Of a stretch of 5,894 bases of DNA, positions 1-5,774 are shown one piece after another; the first letter of the stretch is position 1, and each line of letters opens with the position of its first letter. Position numbers and translations under genes: made by a program. The stretch comes from Nitriliruptorales bacterium (GTDB lineage: Bacteria > Actinomycetota > Nitriliruptoria > Euzebyales > Egibacteraceae), in NCBI GenBank assembly GCA_007133145.1, contig SLNF01000027.1, forward strand, positions 1 through 5,894. The letters run 5' to 3'. The notes under the pieces are model-generated. The model made no database searches. It was not told the DNA's origin and saw nothing but the letters and a program-made list of their open reading frames with translations.

Positions 1-111
1 CCACGGCACCGCGACGCGGTAGCCGTCGGCGAGCAGCTCGCCGACGACGGCGCGGCCCAGCGCGCCACCGCCACCGGCCACGAGCGCGGTTCGTGGCGGG
101 GTCTCGGTCAT
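1..111 (-). CDS. SDR-type NAD(P)-binding oxidoreductase, N-terminal fragment (cut by window edge)
   Basis: The first 37 codons of a minus-strand gene are present, starting at ATG 111-109; the rest lies left of the window. After a short polar lead (MTETPPR) comes a hydrophobic beta strand (TALV), a glycine-rich turn AGGGGALG at residues 12-19, a helix (RAVVGELLADG) and a second strand (YRVAV). This is the start of a Rossmann fold and fits the short-chain dehydrogenase/reductase pattern TGxxx[AG]xG, with Ala in place of the usual first Thr. A strong Shine-Dalgarno GGAGGAG (complement of 118-124) lies 6 nt before the ATG and supports this start. The gene is divergent from the ferredoxin gene. 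The catalytic Ser-Tyr-Lys residues are outside the window, so the substrate cannot be inferred, and an atypical or extended SDR, or another NAD-binding Rossmann protein, remains possible. Confidence 0.75.
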   Translation of the reverse strand, partial: MTETPPRTALVAGGGGALGRAVVGELLADGYRVAVPW

Positions 112-144
112 GAGGCTCTCCTCCGTCATGCAGCTGGGGGTCGT

Positions 145-174
145 TGGTCCGGGTCCCGAGGGACCACAGGGACC
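145..174. repeat. Nested GGTCC/GGACC inverted repeats between divergent genes
   Basis: Four copies of the pentamer GGTCC or its complement GGACC lie within 30 bases: GGTCC at 146-150 and 152-156, GGACC at 161-165 and 170-174. The inner pair forms a perfect GGTCCC-GA-GGGACC palindrome (152-165). The outer TGGTCC (145-150) is complementary to GGACCA (161-166), so alternative hairpins are possible. GGGACC is also directly repeated at 160-165 and 169-174. The cluster starts 34 bases upstream of the SDR start codon and about 115 bases upstream of the ferredoxin start. It could be an operator for a dimeric regulator or a structured leader of the SDR gene. The repeats are directly visible; the function is inferred. 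Confidence 0.45.
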
Positions 175-206
175 GTCATCGTGCCCGGCCTCGTCACCTT
201 CACGCC

Positions 207-236
207 TCGACCCGCTAGGGTGCGCCTCGGTAGAAG
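207..236 (+). promoter_or_regulatory. Candidate promoter for fdxA
   Basis: TCGACC (207-212, one mismatch from TTGACC) is followed after 18 nt by TAGAAG (231-236, four of six matches to TATAAT). Transcription would start near 243, giving a leader of about 45 nt before the ferredoxin ATG. A second -10-like hexamer, TAGGGT (216-221), fits the TAnnnT pattern but has no convincing -35. This is pattern matching in a GC-rich background, so it is tentative. Confidence 0.3.
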
Positions 237-287
237 CGGTCCGCAGCCCGCACGATCGCTTGACGGACCGAACGTGAGGAGCCACTT

Positions 288-611
288 ATGGTCTACATCA
301 TCGCTGAGCCCTGCATCGACGTGAAGGACCGCGCCTGCGTCGACGAGTGCCCGGTCGACTGCATCTACGAGGGTCCGCGGATGCTCTACATCCAGCCCGA
401 CGAGTGCATCGACTGCGCGGCCTGCGAGCCGGTGTGCCCCGTCGAGGCCATCGCGTACGAGGACGACCTGCCCGAGATGTGGGCGGAGTTCGAGGCCATC
501 AACCGCGAGTGGTTCGAGGACTCGGTCACCGGACTCGGCAGCCCCGGCGGCGCCGCGACCGTCGGCCCGCAGGACATCGACCATCCCAAGGTCGCAGCCT
601 GGGAGGCCTAG
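288..611 (+). CDS. fdxA: Seven-iron ferredoxin (3Fe-4S/4Fe-4S), FdxA type
   Basis: This is a small acidic cytosolic electron carrier of 107 residues, the usual size for the family. The cysteine layout matches Azotobacter ferredoxin I and the mycobacterial FdxA type. By that homology C9, C17 and C50 should hold the [3Fe-4S] cluster, and C21, C40, C43 and C46 the [4Fe-4S] cluster; C25 corresponds to the free cysteine. The signatures CPVDCIYEG (21-29) and CIDCAACEPVCPVEAI (40-55) are plain. The C-terminal LGSPGGAATVGP stretch is typical of actinobacterial members. The start ATG has GAGGAG at 276-281, 6 nt upstream. The stop TAG is separated by one base from the apparent start of the next gene, suggesting co-transcription and translational coupling. 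Family members serve reductases and P450s, but nothing here identifies the partner. Confidence 0.97.
   Translation: MVYIIAEPCIDVKDRACVDECPVDCIYEGPRMLYIQPDECIDCAACEPVCPVEAIAYEDDLPEMWAEFEAINREWFEDSVTGLGSPGGAATVGPQDIDHPKVAAWEA
601..606 (+). promoter_or_regulatory. Shine-Dalgarno pointing to a CTG start of the phosphatase gene
   Basis: GGGAGG lies inside the last codons of fdxA. It is exactly 6 nt before CTG 613-615, the best-spaced initiation signal for the downstream gene. No ATG, GTG or TTG occurs in that reading frame between about 470 and 699. The arrangement (stop TAG 609-611, one base, then CTG) is typical of translational coupling. Confidence 0.55.
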
Positions 612-612
612 C

Positions 613-1740
613 CTGAGCGGACCCGCCGGCGACGCCGCGCATCCCGCCGGCGGGCCCGACCCGCTCACGCCCGACTACGACGGGGCGTGGGTCGGGGCCG
701 TGCTACCGGCCCTGCTCGGCCACGGCCCTCGTGACCTCCTCCCCGAGGCCGCCGCGCGGGCGCGCCAGGTCGTCCTGCTCGTGCTCGACGGCCTCGGCTG
801 GCACCTCCTCGGCGACCACGCCGCCGACGCGCCGACCCTCGCCGCGCTCGAGGGCGGTCCCGTGGTCACCGTCGCGCCGAGCACGACCGCTGCGGCGCTG
901 ACCTCGATCACGACCGGGGTGCCCCCGGCGCGCCATGGCCTCGCCGGCTACCGCTTCCGCCACGGCGGGGAAGTCCTCAACGCCCTGCGCTGGCGTCTCG
1001 ACGGCCGCGGCTCGGCACCTGACCCCGTCGACGTGCAGGCCATCACCCCTTTCTGCGGGGTGGCGTTGCCGGTCGTCTCCCGCGCGGAGTTCGCCCACAC
1101 CGGCTTCACGAAGGCCCATCTACGCGGCGCGGACCTGCGGGGCTGGCAGACGAGCGCGACCATCGTGACGCACTGCCGTGCTCTGCTCGCCGAGGGTCAC
1201 CCTGTGGTCTACGCCTACTACGACGGCGTCGACAAGGTCGCCCACGCCCACGGACTTGCGACGCCGTTCCTGCGCGACGAGGTGGCGGCGACCGACCGAC
1301 TCGTCGCCGACCTGCTCGCCTGCCTGCCCGCCGACGCCGCGCTGCTCGTGACCGCCGACCACGGTCAAGTCCAGGTCGGGCCGGCCGGCCAGCGCTCGCT
1401 CGCCGAGGTCGACGCGCTCGTCGACCGCTACAGCGGCGAGGGCCGCTTCCGCTCGCTGCACGGGCGCGCCGGTGCCGCCGCCGATCTCCTCGAGGCCACC
1501 CGTGAGCGCTTCGGCGGCGAGGCCTGGGTGCGCTCGCGCGCCGAGGTCGTCGACGAGGGCTGGCTGGGTCCGGCGATGAGCGCGGTCATGGCCGGGCGCC
1601 TCGGCGACGTCGTCCTCGCCCCCCACGCCCCGGTCGCCTTCGCCGACCCCGGCTACCGCGTCGAGCAGCGCCTCGAGTCGATGCACGGCAGCCTCACGCC
1701 CGAGGAGATGCTCGTGCCGCTGCTCGCTGCGTCGGCCTGA
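613..1740 (+). CDS. Alkaline phosphatase superfamily protein (nucleotide pyrophosphatase/phosphodiesterase-like)
   Basis: This is a predicted two-metal phosphoesterase of the alkaline phosphatase/NPP superfamily, 375 residues if read from CTG 613 and 346 from GTG 700. Numbered from CTG, the expected site residues are D59 in VLLVLDGLGW, the likely nucleophile T92 in APSTTAAALTSITTG, D207 and H211 in GVDKVAHAHG, D249-H250 in VTADHG, and H358 in MHGSLTPEE. No signal peptide or membrane segment is visible, so it is probably cytosolic. I prefer the upstream start because PDYDGAWVGAVLPALLG, encoded just before and across 700, resembles the conserved PxYG...LLPxL beginning of actinobacterial relatives. 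CTG 613 is also the only plausible initiator upstream and has a well-placed GGGAGG. GTG 700 has only a poorly spaced G-run. The substrate is unknown. The gene is probably in an operon with fdxA and converges on pdxH. Confidence 0.88.
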   Translation: MSGPAGDAAHPAGGPDPLTPDYDGAWVGAVLPALLGHGPRDLLPEAAARARQVVLLVLDGLGWHLLGDHAADAPTLAALEGGPVVTVAPSTTAAALTSITTGVPPARHGLAGYRFRHGGEVLNALRWRLDGRGSAPDPVDVQAITPFCGVALPVVSRAEFAHTGFTKAHLRGADLRGWQTSATIVTHCRALLAEGHPVVYAYYDGVDKVAHAHGLATPFLRDEVAATDRLVADLLACLPADAALLVTADHGQVQVGPAGQRSLAEVDALVDRYSGEGRFRSLHGRAGAAADLLEATRERFGGEAWVRSRAEVVDEGWLGPAMSAVMAGRLGDVVLAPHAPVAFADPGYRVEQRLESMHGSLTPEEMLVPLLAASA

Positions 1741-1742
1741 GC

Positions 1743-1759
1743 CCCGCGCCCGAGGCGGG
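1743..1759. terminator. Possible bidirectional hairpin between convergent genes
   Basis: The 30-bp gap between the phosphatase stop and the pdxH stop holds CCCGC (1743-1747) and GCGGG (1755-1759). An alternative tight stem is CGCC-CGA-GGCG (1747-1757). There is no T-tract on either strand, so this is at best a weak or GC-type terminator. The convergent position is the main support. Confidence 0.3.
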
Positions 1760-1770
1760 AGGGCCCCCGG

Positions 1771-2439
1771 TCAGGGCGCGAGGCGCTCGATGCGCCAGCC
1801 CCCCTCGTCGCGGCGGTAGCGCAGCCGGTCGTGCAGCCGCGCGCGACGGCCCTGCCACACCTCGACCTCGCGGGGGAGGAGCCGGAAGCCGCCCCACCAG
1901 TCCGGGCGTGGGACCGGTGCCTCGACGAAGCGCTCGGCGGCCGAGGCGAGGGCGGCGTCGAGCTCGGCACGGCCGGCCACGGGCCGGCTCTGCGGGCTCG
2001 CCCACGCGCCGAGCTGGCTGTCGCGGGGGCGGGAGGCGAAGTAGGCGTCGGCCTCCTCGGCGGGGATCGACGCGACGGGGCCGCGCACGATGACCTGGCG
2101 CTGCAACGGCGTCCAGCAGAACACGGCCGCCGCCCGGGGGTTCGCGGCGAGGTCATCGGCCTTGCGGCTCTCGAGGTTGGTGTAGAAGTCGACGCCGCCG
2201 CCCTCGAGGCCCTTGCACAGCACGGTGCGGGCGCTGGGCTCGCCGTCGGCCCCGACGGTGGCCAGCGTCATCGCCGTGGGGTCGGCGAGGCGGGCGGCGA
2301 CGGCCTCGGCGATCCAACGACCGAGCTGGTCGAGGGGATCGGCGGCGACCTCGTGCGTCTCGAGGCTGCCGGCGCGGTACTCCTCGCGCAGTTCGGCGAG
2401 GTCGACGGCCTCCTCACGGGGTTCGGGACGCTCCGGCAT
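1771..2439 (-). CDS. pdxH: Pyridoxamine 5'-phosphate oxidase
   Basis: This FMN enzyme oxidises pyridoxamine or pyridoxine 5'-phosphate to pyridoxal 5'-phosphate, the last step of vitamin B6 salvage. At 222 residues it has the family's normal length. Motifs in order are RTVLCKG (71-77) and FYTNLESRKADDL (85-97) for FMN/phosphate binding, QVIVRG (115-120), SRPRDSQLGAWASPQS (136-151), and the C-terminal signature WWGGFRLLPREVEVWQG (181-197) followed by RLHDR (201-205). R201 and H203 match the substrate-binding Arg and His of the E. coli enzyme. It ends in the classic WxIxRLAP. ATG at 2439 is the only start in frame near the N-terminus. It has no good Shine-Dalgarno but has a -10-like CACGAT at the distance expected for a leaderless mRNA. 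The gene is monocistronic, divergent from the mutase gene and convergent with the phosphatase gene. Confidence 0.97.
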   Translation of the reverse strand: MPERPEPREEAVDLAELREEYRAGSLETHEVAADPLDQLGRWIAEAVAARLADPTAMTLATVGADGEPSARTVLCKGLEGGGVDFYTNLESRKADDLAANPRAAAVFCWTPLQRQVIVRGPVASIPAEEADAYFASRPRDSQLGAWASPQSRPVAGRAELDAALASAAERFVEAPVPRPDWWGGFRLLPREVEVWQGRRARLHDRLRYRRDEGGWRIERLAP

Positions 2440-2445
2440 CGCCGT

Positions 2446-2451
2446 ATCGTG
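2446..2451 (-). promoter_or_regulatory. Candidate -10 element for leaderless pdxH
   Basis: Read on the minus strand, this hexamer is CACGAT. If transcription begins at the A of the pdxH ATG (2439), it occupies exactly -12 to -7. It differs by one base from the TACGAT found upstream of folP. No -35 is obvious. On the plus strand the overlapping TATCGT (2445-2450) also fits TAnnnT, so direction is uncertain. Confidence 0.3.
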
Positions 2452-2460
2452 CCACCGGCG

Positions 2461-2485
2461 GTGCCCGCGCGCCGTCGCTGGGCAC
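2461..2485. repeat. Inverted repeat GTGCCC-N13-GGGCAC in the pdxH/mutase divergent region
   Basis: Perfect 6-bp arms at 2461-2466 and 2480-2485 are separated by 13 bases, giving a 19-bp centre spacing that would put both arms on about the same DNA face. A smaller palindrome, CACCG-G-CGGTG (2453-2463), overlaps its left side. The element sits between the two divergent start codons, where an operator would be expected. No known regulator can be assigned. Confidence 0.3.
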
Positions 2486-2491
2486 CCGACG

Positions 2492-2497
2492 TATCCT
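2492..2497 (+). promoter_or_regulatory. Candidate -10 element for the phosphohexomutase gene
   Basis: TATCCT fits the actinobacterial TAnnnT pattern and lies 34 bases before the ATG at 2532. It would give a leader of roughly 28 nt containing the GGGAGG ribosome site at 2523-2528. There is no recognisable -35 at 16-18 nt, so the call is weak. Confidence 0.3.
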
Positions 2498-2531
2498 CCC
2501 CGGCGGCTGGACCCCGACCACCGGGAGGCGC

Positions 2532-4250
2532 ATGGTCAGCGAGGAGCTCGCCGCGAGGGCGCGGAACTGGATCGCCGACGACCCCGACCCCGCCACGCGC
2601 GCTGAGCTCGGCACGCTGCTCGACGTCGGCGACGAGCGCGGGCTCGCGGCGGCCTTCGCCGCGCCACTGGCCTTCGGTACCGCCGGCATCCGTGGCCCGC
2701 TCGGCCCCGGGCCTGCACGCATGAACCGGCTCGTCGTGCGCGCGACGACCGCGGGTCTGGCCGCACGGCTGGCCGAGGAAGGCCCGCTCGACGCCCAGCT
2801 CGTCGTCGTGGGCCGCGACGCCCGGCACGGCTCGGCGGCCTTCCTCGACGAGACCGTCGGGGTCCTCGCCGCCGCGGGCCTGCGCGTCATGGCCTGGCCC
2901 GAGCCGGTGCCGACCCCGCTGCTCGCCTTCGCCGTGCGCCACCTCCGAGCCTCAGCCGGGGTGCAGATCACCGCGAGCCACAACCCGCCGCAGGACAACG
3001 GCTACAAGGTGTTCTGGCGCGGCGGGGCGCAGATCGTCGATCCCCTCGATGCCGAGATCGCCGCGCACATCGCGGCGGTCGGCCGCCCCGGGCGCGTGCC
3101 CGTCGACGACGCCGCGCAGGTCCCCGCACCTCCCGCCGAGGTCGGCGAGGCCTACCGGCGCACCTGCCTCGCGCTGTCGCGCTGCCCCGAGGAGCGCGAC
3201 CTGCGGATCGCCTACACCCCGCTGCACGGGGTGGCTGGCCAGGAGGTCGTCGGGCTGCTCGCCGACGCCGGCTTCGCCGACGTCGCGCTCGTCGCCGCCC
3301 AGCACGAACCGGACCCGGACTTCCCGACGGTGCGCTTTCCCAACCCGGAGGAGCCGGGGGCGCTCGACCTCGTGCTCGCCCGCGCCGAGGAGGTCGGAGC
3401 CGACCTCGTGCTCGCCAACGACCCTGACGGCGACCGGGTCGCCGCGGCGATCCCCGAAGCGGGCCGCTGGCGGGCGCTCACCGGCGACGAGCTCGGCTGT
3501 GTCCTCGCCGAGCATCTCCTGGCCACCGGGCCTGACGACCCCGACCGCGTCGTCGCGCGCACCGTCGTGTCGAGTCAGCTGCTCGACCGCATCGCCGAGC
3601 ACCACGGGGTGCGTCACCTCGCGACCCTCACGGGCTTCAAGTGGATGGCGAAGGCCATCGCCGAGCTCGAGCCGGAGGGCGCCTGGCCGGTGCTCGCCTA
3701 CGAGCAGGCGCTCGGGGTCATGGTCGGCGGCGCGGTGCGCGACAAGGACGGCATCTCCGCCGCCCTCGTCATCGCCGACCTCGCCGCGGCCCTCGCCAGC
3801 CACGGCCGCGGCCTCGCCGACGCCATCGACGACCTCGCCCGCCGCCACGGGGTGCACCGCACCGCCGGTCGATCGGTGCGCCTCGAGGGCGAGGCCGGTC
3901 AGCGCCTCGTGAGCGAGGCCCTCTCCCGGCTGCGCGAGGCGCCGCCGGCGACCCTCGCCGGCGTCGATGTCGCTGCGATCGCCGACCATGCCAGCGGGCG
4001 GCGCACCCACGCAGACGGGCGCGTCAGCGCCGTGGAGACCCCGCCGCAGGAGCTCATCGGCGTCGAGCTCGCCGACGGCTCGAAGGCGCAGGTGCGCCCC
4101 AGCGGCACCGAGCCGCTGCTCAAGTGCTACCTCGAGGTCGTCGAGCCGGTCGACGGCGACCTCGCCGCCGCGAACGCCCGGGCCGACGCGCGCGTCGAGC
4201 GCCTCGCCACCGAGTTCCTCGCCGCCCTCGGGTTGCCTGCCGAGGTCTGA
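2532..4250 (+). CDS. Phospho-sugar mutase (phosphoglucomutase/phosphomannomutase family)
   Basis: This cytosolic alpha-D-phosphohexomutase interconverts hexose 1- and 6-phosphates through a phosphoserine. The protein has 572 residues and the full four-domain order. FGTAGIRG (48-55) is the N-terminal family signature. ITASHNPPQDNGYK (146-159) carries the phosphorylated S149. NDPDGDR (296-302) gives the Mg ligands D297, D299 and D301. GDELG is at 318-322, LTGFKWM at 366-372, the sugar-binding loop YEQALG at 390-395, and the phosphate-binding RPSGTEP at 522-528. The sugar loop has Gln392 where many relatives have a second Glu (EEALG), while the first Glu is kept. Such enzymes feed glycogen, cell-wall polysaccharide and mannoside synthesis; glucose or mannose (or deoxyribose-phosphate) preference cannot be read from sequence. 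The start has GGGAGG only 3 nt upstream, a short spacing, but no other start is near. It converges on the dCMP deaminase gene. Confidence 0.95.
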   Translation: MVSEELAARARNWIADDPDPATRAELGTLLDVGDERGLAAAFAAPLAFGTAGIRGPLGPGPARMNRLVVRATTAGLAARLAEEGPLDAQLVVVGRDARHGSAAFLDETVGVLAAAGLRVMAWPEPVPTPLLAFAVRHLRASAGVQITASHNPPQDNGYKVFWRGGAQIVDPLDAEIAAHIAAVGRPGRVPVDDAAQVPAPPAEVGEAYRRTCLALSRCPEERDLRIAYTPLHGVAGQEVVGLLADAGFADVALVAAQHEPDPDFPTVRFPNPEEPGALDLVLARAEEVGADLVLANDPDGDRVAAAIPEAGRWRALTGDELGCVLAEHLLATGPDDPDRVVARTVVSSQLLDRIAEHHGVRHLATLTGFKWMAKAIAELEPEGAWPVLAYEQALGVMVGGAVRDKDGISAALVIADLAAALASHGRGLADAIDDLARRHGVHRTAGRSVRLEGEAGQRLVSEALSRLREAPPATLAGVDVAAIADHASGRRTHADGRVSAVETPPQELIGVELADGSKAQVRPSGTEPLLKCYLEVVEPVDGDLAAANARADARVERLATEFLAALGLPAEV

Positions 4251-4299
4251 GCCGCTCCGAACCGTCAGCGGCCCGACCCCGGGCGCCCGCCCGCCGGGC
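4251..4299. terminator. Tandem hairpins between convergent genes
   Basis: Directly after the mutase stop, GCCGCT (4251-4256) pairs perfectly with AGCGGC (4267-4272) across a 10-base loop. A second stem, GCCCG (4285-4289) with CGGGC (4295-4299), has a 5-base loop and sits just beyond the dCMP deaminase stop as read from the minus strand. Neither is followed by a U-tract. Given their place in a 55-bp convergent gap, they are plausible bidirectional terminators. Confidence 0.4.
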
Positions 4300-4305
4300 C
4301 CATCC

Positions 4306-4785
4306 CTACAGCGGCAGCCTCGGCGCGCCGTCGTCGCCGTCGAGGACGCGCACGCGGACACCGCAGGCGAGCAGGAAGGCGCGGACGACCTCCCAGCCGT
4401 CGTAGCGGCCACCCTGGGCGACGACCTCGCCGACCCCGGCGTTGGCGATGAGCTTCGCGCAGCCGAAGCACGGCGCGGCGGTGGTGTACAGCGAGGCGCC
4501 CTCGCGATCGGAAGGCGCGCTGAAGAGCAGGGCGTTGGCCTCGGCGTGGACCGCCACGCAGTTGTCGTAGGCCGACGGCGTGCCGGTCGGCTCGGTCGAC
4601 GCTCCGCGCGGGCACGCCCCGGCGTCGCAGTGGCCGTAGCCCGAGGGCGGGCCGTTGTAGCCGGTCGCGCGGATATGCCGACCGGTGACGAGCACCGCGC
4701 CGACCTTGCGGCGCACGCAGTTCGATCGGCTCGCCGCCGCGTCGGCGAGGTCGAGAAAGTAGGCATCCCAGGACTGACGTGGCAC
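4306..4785 (-). CDS. dCMP deaminase family protein (ComE-type cytidine/deoxycytidylate deaminase fold)
   Basis: This is a 159-residue zinc deaminase likely to convert dCMP to dUMP for thymidylate synthesis. The catalytic zinc motif is clear: H80-A-E82 in VHAEANALL and C106/C109 in PCFGCAKL, with E82 the expected proton shuttle. The N-terminal SRSNCVRRKVGAVLV (19-33) and the TGYNGPPSGYGHC stretch (41-53) match the dCMP deaminase/ComEB branch rather than cytidine deaminases or guanine deaminases. The Cys-rich segment C53...C58-PRG resembles the substrate-side insert of that branch. The start is GTG (complement of 4783-4785), with GGGAG (complement of 4792-4796) 6 nt upstream. It lies 78 bp downstream of folP on the same strand and may be co-transcribed or use its own -10. 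Whether it acts on dCMP or a related deoxynucleotide is inferred from family only. Confidence 0.92.
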   Translation of the reverse strand: MPRQSWDAYFLDLADAAASRSNCVRRKVGAVLVTGRHIRATGYNGPPSGYGHCDAGACPRGASTEPTGTPSAYDNCVAVHAEANALLFSAPSDREGASLYTTAAPCFGCAKLIANAGVGEVVAQGGRYDGWEVVRAFLLACGVRVRVLDGDDGAPRLPL

Positions 4786-4817
4786 CTGCGGCTCCCGGCT
4801 CGGCGCTGCGCATGCCC

Positions 4818-4823
4818 AGCGTA
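4818..4823 (-). promoter_or_regulatory. Candidate -10 element for the dCMP deaminase gene
   Basis: The minus strand reads CCCTACGCTGG here. TACGCT fits TAnnnT and lies 32 bases upstream of the GTG start. Ten of eleven bases are the same as CCCTACGATGG upstream of folP. There is no clear -35. It would allow transcription independent of folP. Confidence 0.3.
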
Positions 4824-4863
4824 GGGGAACGGGGCACCCGGCGGGGCCGAACGAGGCCTGCGC

Positions 4864-5727
4864 TCAGTCGAGGCCGCGCAGGGCCACGGGCGGCTGACGC
4901 AGCCCGAGAATCGCCTCGGTGGCGCGCATCGCGCGCACCGTCGCCGCGGTGTCGTGGACCCGGACGAGGCGGGCGCCGGCCTGCACCGACAGCGCCGCGC
5001 AGGCCAGTGACGCCTCCAGGCGCTCCTCGGCGGCGAGGCCGCCGAGGGCCTCGCCGAGGAAGTCCTTGCGGGAGAGCGCCACGAGGACGGGGTAGCCGAG
5101 CGCGGCGAGCTCGCCGAGGCGGCGGGTGACCTCGAGTGACTGGAACGTCGTCTTGCCGAAGTCGTGGCCGGGGTCGACGATGATCCGCGCGGCGGGCACC
5201 CCGCGGCGCTGGGCCTCGGCGGCGAGCGCGGCGCAGGTCCGCACGACGTCGGTCGTGCAGTCGGGATCGTAGACCGGGCGGAACGGCCGGGTGCGCGGCG
5301 GGCCCCCCGGGTGCATGACGACGAGGGCGCTGCCGGGTCGCGCGGCGACGACGTCGGCGACCTGGGGCTCGACCATCCCCGAGACGTCGTTGACGACGTC
5401 GGCGCCGGCGTCGAGGGCGGCGGCGGCGACCGCCGCCCGGAAGGTGTCGACCGAGACCGGGCAGTCGCTGTGCTCGCGGAAGGCCTCGACGAACGGCACG
5501 ATGCGGTCGAGCTCCTCGGCGAGGGGGACCTCCTCGCCCGGGGCGGCCTTGACCCCACCGACGTCGACGAGGTCGGCGCCCTCCTCGACCTGGGCGAGCG
5601 CGTGCTCGACGGCCGCGGACAGCGCGAAGGTCCGGCCCTTGTCGTAGAACGAGTCCGGCGTGCGGTTGACGATCGCCATGACCGCGACCTCGCGGCGGAA
5701 GTCGAACGTGCGTGAGCCCACCTGCAT
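4864..5727 (-). CDS. folP: Dihydropteroate synthase family protein, FolP2-like
   Basis: This 287-residue TIM-barrel protein belongs to the family that joins 6-hydroxymethyl-dihydropterin diphosphate to p-aminobenzoate. Recognisable elements are MAIVNRTPDSFYDKG (17-31), DVGGVKAAPGE (55-65), SVDTF (92-96), NDVSG (113-117), RTRPFRPVYD (145-154), IIVDPGHDFGKT (182-193), ALSRKDFLG (217-225) and VRVHDTAAT (255-263). D94, N113, D185, K221, R256 and H258 fit conserved pterin and phosphate contacts. The first two loops are not canonical: NVTPDSFSDGG is replaced by NRTPDSFYDKG, and GGESTRPG by GGVKAAPG. These forms and the RPPxxxxRGL-type end match actinobacterial FolP2, whose mycobacterial member is reported to lack synthase activity. 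ATG 5727 has GGGAG 6 nt upstream; the open frame further upstream is low-complexity Arg/Pro/Gly and unlikely to be coding. The dCMP deaminase gene follows on the same strand. Confidence 0.93.
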   Translation of the reverse strand: MQVGSRTFDFRREVAVMAIVNRTPDSFYDKGRTFALSAAVEHALAQVEEGADLVDVGGVKAAPGEEVPLAEELDRIVPFVEAFREHSDCPVSVDTFRAAVAAAALDAGADVVNDVSGMVEPQVADVVAARPGSALVVMHPGGPPRTRPFRPVYDPDCTTDVVRTCAALAAEAQRRGVPAARIIVDPGHDFGKTTFQSLEVTRRLGELAALGYPVLVALSRKDFLGEALGGLAAEERLEASLACAALSVQAGARLVRVHDTAATVRAMRATEAILGLRQPPVALRGLD

Positions 5728-5733
5728 CCGCTG

Positions 5734-5738
5734 CTCCC
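5734..5738 (-). promoter_or_regulatory. Ribosome binding site deciding the folP start
   Basis: The minus strand reads GGGAG, 6 nt before ATG 5727-5725. This favours the 287-residue protein over a 342-residue reading from near the window end, and family members begin just before the first barrel strand. Confidence 0.65.
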
Positions 5739-5774
5739 ATCGCCTCGCCTGCGTCGGCCCTTCAGCCGGCGGCC

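Noticed and set aside
260..265. TTGACG as a -35 box for fdxA.
   Set aside because: It lies only 22 bases before the ATG, so a matching -10 would fall inside the coding region. The pair at 207-236 is better placed.
126..668. A 180-codon minus-strand frame antisense to the ferredoxin gene.
   Set aside because: The ferredoxin on the other strand is unmistakable. This frame shows no motif and is a GC-driven shadow.
1831..2724. A 297-codon plus-strand frame antisense to pdxH and running into the mutase gene.
   Set aside because: pdxH and the mutase have full family signatures in their own frames. This translation becomes Arg/Pro/Ser-rich and matches nothing I recognise.
2952..5558. An 868-codon minus-strand open frame running antisense through the mutase gene and out of frame through the deaminase and folP genes.
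   Set aside because: Its translation is Arg/Ser/Pro/Ala-rich low-complexity sequence with no family motif, while the genes it overlaps have clear catalytic motifs. Long empty frames are expected at this G+C.
4265..5740. A 491-codon minus-strand open frame starting 13 bases before the folP ATG.
   Set aside because: It is a shifted reading of folP and the deaminase gene, dominated by Arg and Gly, with no recognisable domain.
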